Numbered from the stretch's first letter, positions 8,062 to 18,200 are shown. The stretch is 64,000 nt of DNA from Sphingosinicella sp. LHD-64 (GCF_031157375.1 NZ_JAVIFV010000003.1:248001-312000), one strand, 5' to 3'. A program made the numbers and translations. The notes: generated by a model not told the origin, from the letters alone.

Positions 8062-9075
8062 CTATCCGCCAAGCAGGGGCAGCAGCATTTCGACGCCGTG
8101 CATCGAGGAGCCGCAGGTCGCGGTCGCCGCCTCGACGGGCCGCTCGTAACGGGTCCCCGCCCACACCTGTTCGACGACGCGGCGCGCGGTTCGCAGTGGT
8201 CTGGCGGGCATCGGTTGCGCGGCCGAGGAGAGATCGATGTCGCCAAGCTCGGCAAAGGACATGGTGGGATGCAGATCGCGCCTTGCGGCAAGCAATGCGC
8301 ACAGCCGCTCGAAGCGGCGCTGGACCACGCGGTTGGGCCGGAGCCCGTCACGCGAGGCAAGCTCGAAGCTGTGGCTGACGATCGTGGTCAGCGGATGGCG
8401 GTGCTTCGCCGCATGGCGGAGCGCGCCGAGCAGCTCGGCGGCCGACACGGCGCAGATCTGCAGGTGGCGCAGCTGACCGGACCGCTCCTCGAGCTGTCCC
8501 ACCGGGATCTCGGCGATTCCCCCAACACGGACCGGAGCGATCTGACGCGCAGGCAAAGGGATGAGGCTCAACGATCGGTGACTGCCGTTGTGGCTCGCAT
8601 CATAAGCGAAGCCCAGCTCGGCGAGCGCTGACAGCGTGTCGATGTTCGCGGCATAGCTGCCACCGCGGAAGGCGATCGGACGGGGCGCGCCGGCAGTCAT
8701 CAGCAGATCGCGCGCCCGCGCGAGCAGCTCCCGTTGGCCCGTCCGGTCGTAGGATGTAAGCTCGACCCCGACAGGGTCGGAGCCCGCTGCCAAGGCCTGC
8801 CAATGGGCATGAAGGTGCAACTGCACCTCCTGTCCTGCCGCGAGAATCGGCCCGACAATCCGCCGAATCGGTTCGGGGCCATAAAGCAGCGCCGGCATCG
8901 GATCGACAAAGAAGCAGGCCTTGAGACCATGCTTGGCCAGCACCTCGAGCTGCCAGGAGATACCGACGCCTGCCGGCTCGATGCTCCGCTCGAAGTTTGT
9001 ACGCCAGTCGCCGCCCGGCCGATAGTGGCGGGAGGTCAGCTCGGTATCGACCGTGATAAGGACGGGCGCGGCCAT
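8062..9075 (-). CDS. polysaccharide deacetylase family protein (NodB-like)
   Basis: 337 residues, no signal peptide. The NodB fold is seen in ITVDTELT (first motif aspartate), AGQEVQLHLHAHWQALA (HxxxH metal-binding motif), IAFRGGSYAANIDTL (motif 3, RxGSY) and TTIVSHSFEL (late histidine). These enzymes remove N- or O-acetyl groups from sugars. It sits nine bases after uvrC and four before the acyltransferase in one minus-strand run, implying cotranscription. The natural substrate cannot be read from the sequence. Confidence 0.78.
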   Translation of the reverse strand: MAAPVLITVDTELTSRHYRPGGDWRTNFERSIEPAGVGISWQLEVLAKHGLKACFFVDPMPALLYGPEPIRRIVGPILAAGQEVQLHLHAHWQALAAGSDPVGVELTSYDRTGQRELLARARDLLMTAGAPRPIAFRGGSYAANIDTLSALAELGFAYDASHNGSHRSLSLIPLPARQIAPVRVGGIAEIPVGQLEERSGQLRHLQICAVSAAELLGALRHAAKHRHPLTTIVSHSFELASRDGLRPNRVVQRRFERLCALLAARRDLHPTMSFAELGDIDLSSAAQPMPARPLRTARRVVEQVWAGTRYERPVEAATATCGSSMHGVEMLLPLLGG

Positions 9076-9084
9076 CCCGGCGGT

Positions 9085-11028
9085 TTAGCCGCGGGGGTGA
9101 AAATAATCGTAAATGCCCTGCGCCGTCGCGCGGCTGATGCCGGGGACCTTCTCCAGGTCCTCCAGTGCTGCAGCCTTGACGGCGCGGGCGGTGCCGAAGT
9201 GCATCAGGAGGGCGCGCTTCCGGCCCGGGCCGATGCCGGGGACCTCGTCGAGCGGGCTCGTCACCATCGATTTGGCGCGCTTGGTGCGGTGGGCGCCGAT
9301 CGCGAACCGGTGCGCTTCGTCGCGCAGCCGCTGGAGGTAGAACAGCGTGGGCGAGTTGGGCGGCAGCGTGATTTCGCGCCCGTTCGGGAAGTGGAAGGTC
9401 TCGCGGCCGGCATTGCGGTCGGGCCCCTTGGAGACGCCGATCACCGGCACGTCATGGACGCCGGCATCTTCCATCACCTCGCACACCGACGAGAGCTGCC
9501 CCTTTCCGCCGTCGATCAGCAGGAGGTCCGGCCATTCGCCCTTCGAGCGGTCCGGATCCTCCTTCTCGAGCCGGGCGAAGCGGCGGCCCAGCACCTCGCG
9601 CATCATCGCGAAATCGTCGCCGGGGACGGTCTCGGGACGTTTGATGTTGAACTTGCGATAGGCGTTCTTGCGGAAGCCCTCCGGCCCCGCGACGATCATC
9701 GCGCCGACCGCGTTCGTACCCATCACATGGCTGTTGTCGTAAACCTCGATCCGCTCCGGCGGCTCGGGCAGCTCGAACAGGTCGGCCAGCTCGCGCAGGT
9801 TCTTGAGCGTCGTCGAGCTTTCGGCGAGCCGGCGGTCCAGCTCCTCCTCGGCATTGCGGCCGGCCTGGCGGATCATCTTGGCGGTCTCGCCGCGCACCGG
9901 GGTCTTGAGCTGGACCTTGCGCCCCGCACGCTCGGAAAAGGCTTCGGCGAGCAGCGCCGCTTCGGGCAATTCCCGGTCGGTCAGAATCTGCCGCGCCGGC
10001 GGCACCTCCTCGTAGAATTGCGCGAGGAAGCTGGACAGCACCTCGGCCTCCGGCACGTCGCTGGTGTGCGCCGGGAAGAAGCTGCGATGGCCCCAGTTCT
10101 GGCCGCCGCGGATGAAGAAGGCCTGGATGCACATCTGCCCGCCCCTGGAGGCGAGCGCGAACAGATCGGCGTCGCCCAGCTTCTCGGCATGGATCGCCTG
10201 GCTGCCCTGGATGTAGGTAAGCGCGCGGAGGCGATCGCGGTAGATCGCCGCCAGCTCGAAATCCATGGCGTCCGAAGCGGCGCTCATCAGGCCCTGCAGC
10301 TTGGTCTGCACCTTGGTCGAACGGCCGCCGAGATAGTCCTTGGCGTCGCGGACCAGCTCATCATAGCCGGCCGCGTCGATCCGGTCGACGCAGGGCGCCG
10401 AGCAGCGGCGGATCTGGTAGAGCAGGCACGGCCGCGAGCGATTGGCGAAGAAGCTGTCGGAGCAGCTCCGGAGCAGGAACAATTTCTGCAGTGCGTTCAA
10501 CGTCTCGCGCACCGATCCGGCGCTGGCGAACGGCCCGTAATATTGCCCCTTGATCCGCCTCGCGCCGCGATGGAGCTGGACGCGCGGGAAGGCATGATCC
10601 TCGCGCAGCAGGATGAAGGGGAAGCTTTTGTCGTCGCGCAGCAGGACGTTGTAGGGCGGCCGGTAGTGCTTGATGAGCTGCGCCTCGAGCAGCAGCGCCT
10701 CGGCTTCGTTGTGGGTCGTGACGATCTGCATCGAGCGGGTCTGGGAGACCATCCGCTGCAGCCGCTTCGTCAGCCGCGGCACCTGGGTGTAGCTCGTCAC
10801 CCGATTCTTCAGCGCGCGCGCCTTGCCGACATAGAGAACGTCCCCGCGCGCATCGAGCATCCGGTAGACGCCCGAACGCACGGGCAGGGTCTTCACGCAG
10901 GCGCGAATCGCCGCGATGCCCGCCTCGAGATCGGGCGTACCATCGCCACGCACGGTATACGTGGCCTTCTCCTCGTTGAAGCGCGAGGATGCATTGGGTT
11001 GGTCGGGGCGGTCGGCTTTGCTGGTCAC
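9085..11028 (-). CDS. uvrC: excinuclease ABC subunit C
   Basis: 647 residues. UvrC makes both incisions in UvrAB-dependent nucleotide excision repair. GIY-YIG nuclease: SGVYRMLDARGDVLYVGKAR. UVR motif for UvrB contact: DAMDFELAAIYRDRLRALTY. C-terminal RNase H-like nuclease: IEVYDNSHVMGTNAVGAMIV and LLIDGGKGQL. Tandem helix-hairpin-helix: VPGIGPGRKRALLMHFG and VPGISRATAQGIYDYFH. The first 40 residues before the GIY-YIG domain are a sphingomonad extension. Start upstream boundary is a repeat element. Confidence 0.95.
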   Translation of the reverse strand: MTSKADRPDQPNASSRFNEEKATYTVRGDGTPDLEAGIAAIRACVKTLPVRSGVYRMLDARGDVLYVGKARALKNRVTSYTQVPRLTKRLQRMVSQTRSMQIVTTHNEAEALLLEAQLIKHYRPPYNVLLRDDKSFPFILLREDHAFPRVQLHRGARRIKGQYYGPFASAGSVRETLNALQKLFLLRSCSDSFFANRSRPCLLYQIRRCSAPCVDRIDAAGYDELVRDAKDYLGGRSTKVQTKLQGLMSAASDAMDFELAAIYRDRLRALTYIQGSQAIHAEKLGDADLFALASRGGQMCIQAFFIRGGQNWGHRSFFPAHTSDVPEAEVLSSFLAQFYEEVPPARQILTDRELPEAALLAEAFSERAGRKVQLKTPVRGETAKMIRQAGRNAEEELDRRLAESSTTLKNLRELADLFELPEPPERIEVYDNSHVMGTNAVGAMIVAGPEGFRKNAYRKFNIKRPETVPGDDFAMMREVLGRRFARLEKEDPDRSKGEWPDLLLIDGGKGQLSSVCEVMEDAGVHDVPVIGVSKGPDRNAGRETFHFPNGREITLPPNSPTLFYLQRLRDEAHRFAIGAHRTKRAKSMVTSPLDEVPGIGPGRKRALLMHFGTARAVKAAALEDLEKVPGISRATAQGIYDYFHPRG

Positions 11029-11066
11029 GAGGGCAACTTAGGGGCTTCGCCCCGCCCTCGCCACAT

Positions 11067-11143
11067 CGTCATTCCGGCGAAAGCCGGAATCTCAATGCCT
11101 ATTCGGCAGAAAAGAGGGATCCTGGCTTTCGCCAGGATGACGG
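11067..11143. repeat. REP-like palindromic element
   Basis: A bipartite palindrome: CGTCATTCCGGCGAAAGCCG at one end and GGCTTTCGCCAGGATGACGG at the other, each end able to form a hairpin and the two ends also complementary. It lies in the gap between uvrC and the ATP synthase b gene and may terminate the atp operon. Same family as the elements at 57632 and 27942. Confidence 0.8.
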
Positions 11144-11145
11144 AC

Positions 11146-11706
11146 CTAGCGGCGACCCAGTCCCGCAATGGTCGCGTCGACCATCGCCTTGTCGCCCTTG
11201 GCATCCAGCTTGTCGCGGATCAGGCTCTCGGCAGCCACGGCAGCGGCGCGGGCGGCTCTGGCGCGGACCTCGTCGACCGCGGCGCGCTCGGCGGCGGCGA
11301 TCTTGTCCTCGGCCATGCGGGTGCGGCGCTCGATCAGGGCAGCGGCGTCGGTCTCGGCCTGGGCGACGATGCCGGCGGCCTCGGTCCTGGCGCGCTCGAC
11401 CATCATCGCGGCCTCAGCGCTCGCCTGAGCGGACTTCGCCTCATATTCCGCGCGCAGCGCCTCGGCTTCCTTGCGGAGCTGCGTGGCCTCGTCGAGTTGC
11501 TGGCGGATCGTGCCGATCTTCTTGTCCAGCGCCTTGCCGATCGCCGACGGGACCTTCTTCCAGATCATCAGCGCGAACACGGCCAGCATCGCCAGCGCGA
11601 CCCAGCCGTCGGCAGCGAAACCCCAGGCGGTCGGCTGGGCGTAGCCACCGCCATGATCCTCGGTCGAGGCGTGGGCGTCGGTGGTTGCGGGAAGATGATT
11701 AGCCAT
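11146..11706 (-). CDS. atpF: ATP synthase F0 subunit b
   Basis: 186 residues. One N-terminal transmembrane helix (VALAMLAVFALMIW) then a long alanine/glutamate-rich coiled coil, the peripheral stalk that ties F1 to F0. An N-terminal histidine/acid-rich segment (ATTDAHASTEDHGGGY) precedes the membrane helix. The start overlaps the b' stop (ATGGCTAA). Last gene of the minus-strand F0 operon. Confidence 0.9.
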   Translation of the reverse strand: MANHLPATTDAHASTEDHGGGYAQPTAWGFAADGWVALAMLAVFALMIWKKVPSAIGKALDKKIGTIRQQLDEATQLRKEAEALRAEYEAKSAQASAEAAMMVERARTEAAGIVAQAETDAAALIERRTRMAEDKIAAAERAAVDEVRARAARAAAVAAESLIRDKLDAKGDKAMVDATIAGLGRR

Positions 11707-12217
11707 TGGCCAAAGCCTGTCCTGAGCCCTGTCGAAGGGCCGCCTTCACTGCCTGGGCCGCGTCGGCCTTGCTGACGGAAACGCCCGCGAGGCGCGTCAC
11801 CATGTCCTGTGCCGCCTCGGCAGCGACGTTCTCGATATCGGCCAGCGCGGCGTCGGTCGCGGCACGCAGCCGCGCCTCCGCCTTCTCGACCTTGCCCCGG
11901 ATCTTCTCGTCCGCCTTCGCGACCTGTGCCTCGGTGGCGCGGGCGGCGTCCGACTTGGCGGCCGCGGTCAGCTTCGCCGCCTCGGTGCGGTTCTCCAACA
12001 CCCTGGCGCGATAGGCCTCCTCGGTCGCGTCGGCGGCCTCGCGCGCGACCTGGGCGGCGGCGAGATCGTCGGCGATCCGGGAATCGCGGGCGTCCATCGT
12101 CCCCAGGATCTTCGGGAGCATCGCCTTGCCGATGCCGAAATAGATCACGGCAAGGGTAAGCGCGAGCCAGAAGAGCTGCGAGTAGAGGACGTCGGCGAGC
12201 TGGTTGATCTGAGGCAT
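11699..12217 (-). CDS. atpF2: ATP synthase F0 subunit b'
   Basis: 172 residues. N-terminal membrane helix (YSQLFWLALTLAVIYFGIGK) and IGKAMLPKILGTMDAR, then a long coiled coil. Having b' and b as separate genes is normal in alphaproteobacteria. The last residues (LRQGSGQALANG) are encoded by a copy of a dispersed repeat (plus-strand core CCTGAGCCCTGTCGAAGGGC near 11722), so the natural tail was probably replaced by repeat sequence. Confidence 0.9.
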   Translation of the reverse strand: MPQINQLADVLYSQLFWLALTLAVIYFGIGKAMLPKILGTMDARDSRIADDLAAAQVAREAADATEEAYRARVLENRTEAAKLTAAAKSDAARATEAQVAKADEKIRGKVEKAEARLRAATDAALADIENVAAEAAQDMVTRLAGVSVSKADAAQAVKAALRQGSGQALANG

Positions 12218-12278
12218 TTCGGGCCTTCTTCTCTAGCCTGTGTGGATGCGGCGGGCCGGGGCCCGCCACCGCCTGAAC

Positions 12279-12506
12279 TTAACGGGCGTAGAGAATGATC
12301 ATCGCGACGGCGAACGCGATCAGGCCGAGCAGCTCGGCGGCCGCGAAGCCGATGAAGAGACGGCCCTGCTGGCTGTCGGCCGCAGCCGGGTTGCGCAGCG
12401 CGCCCTGGAGGAACGAGCCGAAGACCGTACCGACGCCCGCCGCGGCGGCGCCGACACCAATGGCGGCGAGACCGGCGCCGATGACCTGAGCAGATGCGAA
12501 GTCCAT
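12279..12506 (-). CDS. atpE: ATP synthase F0 subunit c
   Basis: 75 residues, two membrane helices joined by the polar loop GALRNPAAADSQQGRLF. Helix 1 is glycine/alanine-rich (GAGLAAIGVGAAAAGVG). Helix 2 carries the proton-carrying glutamate at about residue 58 (GFAAAELLGLIAF), without the extra residues of sodium-type rotors. A strong AAAGGAGCTT ribosome binding site lies upstream, fitting the high copy number of subunit c. Confidence 0.95.
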   Translation of the reverse strand: MDFASAQVIGAGLAAIGVGAAAAGVGTVFGSFLQGALRNPAAADSQQGRLFIGFAAAELLGLIAFAVAMIILYAR

Positions 12507-12532
12507 GTTAAGCTCCTTTGTGATTCAATGAC

Positions 12533-13345
12533 TTAGTGAAGATTTTCCGCGTCGTTGATGTACAGCGACGTCAAGAGGGCGAAGACATAGGCCTGGATCG
12601 CGCAGACCAGCAGCTCGAGCGCGCTGACACCGGCGATGAAGACGAAGCTCAGCAGGGCGACGCCCCAGCCCATTGGCCCATCCGAAGAGAGGCCGGAGAC
12701 GACGAAGCTGCCGAATACCTTCACCAGGATGTGGCCGGCGATCATCGCCACGAACAGTCGCAGCGCGAGGCTGAACGGACGGACCAGGAAGGAGAGCAGC
12801 TCGATCAGGAAGATGAGCGGCAGCAGCACCTTCGGCGTGCCATGCGGAATGAACAGCGAGAAGAAGTGGAAGCCGTGCTTCCAGAAGCCGACGATCAGCA
12901 CGATCGAGAAGCTGATGATCGCGAGCACGCCGGTGATCGTGAACTGGCTGGTGATCGTGAACGGGTGCGAGACGAGGCCAACCCCGGGAACATATTCCGC
13001 GACAGGGCTGAGAACGCCGAACGGCATCATGCCCATCAGGTTGGAGAACAGGATGAAGATGAAGACGGTGAACACCCAGGGGAGGTACTTGCGCCCCTCC
13101 GGCCCGATATTGGTGTCGATCAGCGAGCTGATGAAGCCGGTGATCCCTTCCACCATGAGCTGCCAGCGGCCGGGAACGAGCTCGCGCTTCATCCCGCCGA
13201 TCATGAAGACGAGGATCGCGCCGAGCACGATCATCATCCACAGCGCGCTGTTGGTGAAGGCGAACGGGTTGCCCGAGAGCGATCCCGCGAGGGAATCGAT
13301 CTGGAACTGGTGCATCGGGTCGATGGTGGATTGCTCGGCCGCCAC
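12533..13345 (-). CDS. atpB: ATP synthase F0 subunit a
   Basis: 270 residues, about five to six membrane helices. Start MAAEQSTIDPMHQFQIDSLA matches the family N-terminus. The essential arginine lies in SLALRLFVAMIAGHILVKVF and the half-channel helix in SALELLVCAIQAYVFALLTS. Forms the proton path with the c ring. Between atpI and atpE in the usual alphaproteobacterial order. Confidence 0.95.
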   Translation of the reverse strand: MAAEQSTIDPMHQFQIDSLAGSLSGNPFAFTNSALWMMIVLGAILVFMIGGMKRELVPGRWQLMVEGITGFISSLIDTNIGPEGRKYLPWVFTVFIFILFSNLMGMMPFGVLSPVAEYVPGVGLVSHPFTITSQFTITGVLAIISFSIVLIVGFWKHGFHFFSLFIPHGTPKVLLPLIFLIELLSFLVRPFSLALRLFVAMIAGHILVKVFGSFVVSGLSSDGPMGWGVALLSFVFIAGVSALELLVCAIQAYVFALLTSLYINDAENLH

Positions 13346-13375
13346 GCGTCTGTAACCCTTATCCTTTGCCAGCGC

Positions 13376-13696
13376 CTATTTCGGCGGCTGTCTTGAAATC
13401 CAAAGCACGTTCCTGATGGCGATTCCGAACCCGAGGAACATCATCGCCAACATCACCCAGGGCCGGGTCCCCGCCCATCCGTCGATCAGCCAGCCGATGA
13501 GGGCGCTGCCGAGCGGAATGCCGATCAGGTCGGAGAGGATCCGCATCCCCTGGGATCGTCCCCGGTTGGATGCGGGGTCCGTCGTCCCCGTTCGAGCGGC
13601 CTCCTGCGCTTGTGCCTGCCTCAACCGCTTGTCGAGCGATGTCAGCCGCGCATCTTCAGGAAGGCCAGGGTCCTGCCAGGGCTCGTTTTCCTGCAT
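13376..13696 (-). CDS. atpI: AtpZ/AtpI family protein
   Basis: 106 residues from ATG 13696, chosen because GGGAGA lies upstream and the longer frame adds non-conserved residues. N-terminal half is polar (SLDKRLRQAQAQEAARTG); C-terminal half has two membrane helices around GIPLGSALIGWLIDGWAGTR and MLAMMFLGFGIAIRNV. AtpI-type proteins lead the F0 operon and help c-ring assembly or magnesium supply. Confidence 0.85.
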   Translation of the reverse strand: MQENEPWQDPGLPEDARLTSLDKRLRQAQAQEAARTGTTDPASNRGRSQGMRILSDLIGIPLGSALIGWLIDGWAGTRPWVMLAMMFLGFGIAIRNVLWISRQPPK

Positions 13697-13862
13697 GCCG
13701 TCTCCCGTGGAACAAGCCGCCGTAATTGGGACTGATCGGGGCGAGGACATGCCGGCGAACAAACCCGCCAAGGCGGGGTTCCTTTAGGAAGCGGTGGGGG
13801 CCAAGTCAACATATCGCCGCAATGCAGCAACGGCCGGACTTGGCGGGCGCGCCGGAGGCGGT

Positions 13863-14606
13863 ATGAAAACGGACATGATCGTCGTCACCGCCCTGCTCGC
13901 CCTCGCCGCCCAGCCCGGCGATTTCAACCGCACCGAGGAGACCGAGCTGCTCGAGTTCAGCTATGCCTGGCCGGCCGAAGCCGTACGCGATCCGGCGCTC
14001 AACGCCATTCTCGAAGAGCGGATGGAGGCGGCCCGTTTCGAGGCCAGGCGGACGGCCGAGGAAGACCGGCGCACCCGCCCGGCCGAGGCGCCATTCAATG
14101 CGCATCATTACGGCGAATCATGGATCGTCGACGGCGACACGCCGCGACTGCTCAGCCTTTCCTCCTCGGCCAGCACCTATACCGGCGGCGCGCACAGCAA
14201 CCTGCTGTTCGCCGCGATGCTGTGGGACAAGCAGGCGCATCGGGTGCTCGACACGCCCAGCCTGTTCGGATCGGCCCTGGCCGGCCTCGGCGACCGCTAT
14301 TGCGCCGCGCTCGTCGTCGAGCGCGAGGAACGCCGCGGCGAACCCACTCCGCAGGGCGACCTGTTCGGCGACTGCCCGGGGATCGACCAGCAGGTGCTCG
14401 CGCCTGCCGACCGCGACCGGAACGGCCGGTTCGACACGCTGCGCATCCTGCTGCCACCCTATGCGGCCGGACCCTATGTCGAGGGCGACTATGTGATCGA
14501 CGTTGCGTTCGGCGACGCCGATCTCGCGGCCATCGAGGCCGACTATCGCCCCGCCTTCGAAGTGCCTGGGCCGGATTTCCGGCCGGTCAGCGACGAGGCG
14601 GAATAA
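13863..14606 (+). CDS. secreted DUF3298/DUF4163 domain protein
   Basis: 247 residues from ATG 13863. A short signal sequence (MIVVTALLALAAQ) precedes the mature chain. The middle has SSSASTYTGGAHSNLLFAAM, the hallmark of DUF4163/DUF3298 proteins (PdaC/RsiV-like), and the end fits the DUF3298 half (GPYVEGDYVIDVAFGDADLA). Relatives bind peptidoglycan-type ligands or have deacetylase partners, but no catalytic function can be claimed here. Convergent with ydbL, four bases away. Confidence 0.75.
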   Translation: MKTDMIVVTALLALAAQPGDFNRTEETELLEFSYAWPAEAVRDPALNAILEERMEAARFEARRTAEEDRRTRPAEAPFNAHHYGESWIVDGDTPRLLSLSSSASTYTGGAHSNLLFAAMLWDKQAHRVLDTPSLFGSALAGLGDRYCAALVVEREERRGEPTPQGDLFGDCPGIDQQVLAPADRDRNGRFDTLRILLPPYAAGPYVEGDYVIDVAFGDADLAAIEADYRPAFEVPGPDFRPVSDEAE

Positions 14607-14609
14607 GCC

Positions 14610-15002
14610 TTACCCGCAATGGCTCGGCCGCGGCACCGGCTCGTTGCCGTTGCGCTGGCGCCAGACGCCGTCGGGGAGGCGATAATACTGCCCCGCGCCG
14701 ATCCGGCCGGCGAAGATCTGGCAGGCGGTCGCGGCGGCGGCCTCCTCGATCGTCACGCCGCGCTGCTGGGCGAGCTGGGTATAGGCAGCGCGGCGCTGGA
14801 TGTTGATCTGCTCCACCTGCGAGCGGATATTGGCCGGCGCGGAGCCGACCACGCCCATATAGCCGTCGGCCTGCTCGCCGGCCTGGCCGGAGGCGCGCAG
14901 CTGCGCGGCGGCGTCCTGATAGGCATAGGCATAAGCCGCCCCGCCCGCGACCATCGCGAGCCCCAAAGCGGCGGCGACCATCAGTTTCATTTCGCGGGTC
15001 AT
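14610..15002 (-). CDS. ydbL: YdbL family periplasmic protein (DUF1318)
   Basis: 130 residues from ATG 15002, overlapping the ynbE stop (ATGA). A signal peptide (MKLMVAAALGLAMVAGGAAY) is followed by the DUF1318 domain: ADGYMGVVGSAPANIRSQVE, INIQRRAAYTQLAQQRGVTI, and AATACQIFAGRIGAGQYYRL. In E. coli, YdbL modulates assembly of the YdbH-YnbE intermembrane bridge for phospholipid movement. Last gene of a three-gene operon. Confidence 0.88.
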   Translation of the reverse strand: MTREMKLMVAAALGLAMVAGGAAYAYAYQDAAAQLRASGQAGEQADGYMGVVGSAPANIRSQVEQINIQRRAAYTQLAQQRGVTIEEAAAATACQIFAGRIGAGQYYRLPDGVWRQRNGNEPVPRPSHCG

Positions 15003-15250
15003 CAGAATATTCCCTCGTTGTTCCGGATCAGCTCCTGGGCGTCCTGCTGGAGCCTTACCACGACTTCCTGTCGGATGTTGATGTTGAGGTTGATCTCGAT
15101 CGGCCGTTCGGGCGCGGTCACCTGGACGCAGCCGCCAGCCAAGCCCACGCCGGCGAGCGCCACGATCCCCTTCCCCGTTCGTCCCCAAGATCTGGCCATG
15201 AGCCGGTGGGTCGCATCGCGGACCTTCCTCTTCAAACTGTGATGGATCAT
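15002..15250 (-). CDS. ynbE: YnbE family outer-membrane lipoprotein
   Basis: 82 residues from ATG 15250, which overlaps the ydbH stop; an internal ATG at 15199 would give 65 residues, closer to the usual size. A lipoprotein signal ends in LAGGC, and the short mature part VQVTAPERPIEINLNINIRQ is the family signature, a strand that extends the beta-groove of YdbH. The product links YdbH to the outer membrane. Confidence 0.85.
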   Translation of the reverse strand: MIHHSLKRKVRDATHRLMARSWGRTGKGIVALAGVGLAGGCVQVTAPERPIEINLNINIRQEVVVRLQQDAQELIRNNEGIF

Positions 15251-18200
15251 CGCACAGGCTCGCTTTCTTCAGGCTGAACGCCGTTTTCCTGAACGGCGGG
15301 AGTGTTTTGGGTGTCGATCAGGCGGTCGGGCAGGACCGACTGGATGAGCAGGGTCGGGTCGCTGAACGACTGGGCGGTGGCGAACAGGGAGCGGAATTGC
15401 CCCTGGATGCGGATGTTGAACTCGAACGGGATGCGGGCGAGCTGGTTGAGGATACGCCCCGCGACCATCTGCGGGATGCCGCCACCGCCGGGCAATGTGG
15501 TGGCGGACGGGTCGCGGGCGATGCCGTCGAGATCGATGACGGTGATGAACTCGCCGTCGAGCGCGCCGTTCAGGGTGAGATCGAACTTGTCGTAGCGCAG
15601 CGATTTCAGCGCGTTGAAGGCGAGGATGCCGTAGGCGCCGAGATCGCGGTCGGTGAGCTCGCCGACATAGGAGAGCGTGCCGCCCTCCGGCCGCGCCGTC
15701 AGCCGGCCGTCGCGAATCTCGCCGGTGCCGTTCGCGTCGAACTGCATCGGCACGATGCCGTCGAACGTGCCGGTGGCGGCGATGTTGCCGAACTCCATCT
15801 GCGCGATGAAGCTGGCGGCATCGAGTCCCTCGACCCGGAAGGTCAGATATTTCGTCGTCTCACGGCTGAAATCGAGCACGGTCGGCTCCAGCGACAGCGT
15901 GCCGCCGGAGAAGGGCCAGCGCGCGCCATCGACGGCGACGCGGTAGTCGGGCTGGAGCTGATAGGTGACGCGGCCGTCATAGACGTCGATGCCGGCCTGA
16001 ATCAGGCGGACCTCGGCGGTCTGGCCCGGCGCGGTGACGAGGCCGAGCAGATCGGTGAAGTTCAGGGTCGTGGTCAGCCCCTCGACCGGGCCGAACGGCG
16101 CGGCGAGATTCATGTCCTGGGTGGCGAAGGTCCCGCTGCTGCGCGTCCCTTCGGCGTCCCACGCGATCCGGCCCCGGCCGGTGACGGTCCCGTCGACGAG
16201 CGCGACGACGCCGACGGTGAGCGGGGTCAGCGCGTCGGGCTGGAAGCCGCGGGGCTGGAAGCGCAGGCCGGCGACGTCGAGCACCGCGCCGCCGGCGCCG
16301 GTGCCGAGATCGTGGTCGATCGTCGCGCGCATCACCCGCGTGCCGCTTTCGGGATGATCGAGCCCGCCGGCGGCACGAAGGTCGTTGCCGGCGATGGCGA
16401 GGCGGAAATCGCGCGTGACGAGCGGCTGGAAGCGCAAGGGATCCTGCCGGTCGGCGACGGTGAGGGCACCTTCGGCATTCAGCGTGCCACCCGCGAACCG
16501 CCAGCGTCCGCTTCCCTCCGACACCAGCAGCGGGACGCCGGCCAGATCGCCAGCAAGGCCGGTGAACCCCCCCGCGACCCCGCCGCCGGCGAGGCGTCCG
16601 TCGAGCCCGGCGATGTCGAGGCGGCTCTCGCCGGACGAGGCGCCCAGCCGCGCGGCGAGGTCGGCGGCGGTGAAACCGTCGAGGCCGACCCGGAGCCGGC
16701 TCGCGGCCAGCGTGATCGGGGAGCTGCCGAGGCGGCCCGCGAATCGCGGCGCGCGCACCTCGGCGCCGCCCTGCAATGCGCCGCCCGGCTGCTGCGAGAC
16801 GAGGGCACGGCCGACCGGACAGAGCGGCAGGCGCGTCGCGCCGAGGCGGAGGTTCTGGACCTCCAGCGCCTGGAACGAGGCGGCGACGCAGGATTCGCCG
16901 AGCGCGAGGCCGCCGCGCCCGAACCGGCCGCTGAGCGGCAGCAGCAGCCCTTCGACGCGGCCGCCGCTGAATGGCCCGTCGAGCCTTGCGGTGGTCGAGA
17001 AGCGGGTGTTGCCGCCGGATGCGGAGGCGAAGTCGATCGCGCCAAGCGCGAGACGCGCCCCGGCGGCCTCGAGCGGCGCGACCCGGCCGGTACCCCGGAT
17101 CGGGCCGCCCGCACGCGCCTGGCGCAGGGTGAAGCGGGCGTCCGGGAAGCCGCCGCCGGTCAGTGCGAAATCGCCGTCGAGCGCGAGTCCGCCGCCGGGC
17201 CAGCCATAGGTCGCGCCGCTGCCGCCGTCGACGAGCAGGCGCGCGCCGCTTGCCGTGGTGAGTCGCAGCCGGCCGATACCGAGGCCACCCCGATCTGGTG
17301 CGACCGCAAGGCGAACACCCGCATTCACGATGGCGCCGCCCTGTCCGGCGCGCACCAGCGCCCGGGCCAGGTTGTCGCCGATCGGGCCCAACGGGGTGCC
17401 CTGCATCGCCCGCAAGGAGCCCGCAGCGCCGGCCAAAGTGCGCTCCGGCAGCACGACACCCGTCGCCTGCAGGTCGCCGGTCATCACCAGCTCGCTTCGA
17501 CGCAGGGAGAGGACATAGGGTCCCGCGATCCGCGCCCGCCGGGTACGCACAGCATCGGCCTCGACCGATCCGGCGGAGAGATCGGCGCGGCCCTGGGTGC
17601 GCAGCGCATTGCCGTCGAGGGTCAGGCGGGCGTCGACGTCGTTGAGCCGGCCGGCACGCGTGACCAGCGTCGGAATCCGCGCCGCCGCACCGCCCTGCCA
17701 GATGTCCAGCGACCGGCCCAGCCGGGTGTTGACGGCCAGCAGCGGGCGTTCGACGACGAGATCATCACCGCAGCCGAACCGCGCGGCGGAGACCGGCCCA
17801 CGCACGGCCGGATGCCGATCGTCGACCGCCGCGGCAAGATCGGCGCGGGGCCCCTCGACGGTGCAGCCGCCCAGAGTCAGCCGGTTCGCCGCCAGCGCCA
17901 GCCTGCCGGCAAAGCCGTCGGCGAGATTGCCCCTCCCTTCAACCGCGACGGCGAGGAAGCCGGCCGGCGTCTCAAGCGCGATCGCCGCGTCGGCGACGTC
18001 GATGCGCTGGTCCGGCAATTCGAACGGGACGCCGGTGGGGGGCGGAAGCAGCCGGTCGATCTGGCCGAGGCTGAGCCGCCCGTCCTCGTCGATCCGCCCG
18101 CGCAACCGGACGCCGCGCGCGGTGACGAGCCCGATCTCCGGCCCGCCGAGGCCGAGCACGACCTGTACCTCGAGATGGCGGACGGTCGCGTCGGGACGGG

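Noticed and set aside
8734-11775. A 1013-codon plus-strand open frame across uvrC and the ATP synthase b gene
   Set aside because: Opposite strand of genes with clear motifs; its composition is typical of antisense frames and it spans a repeat.
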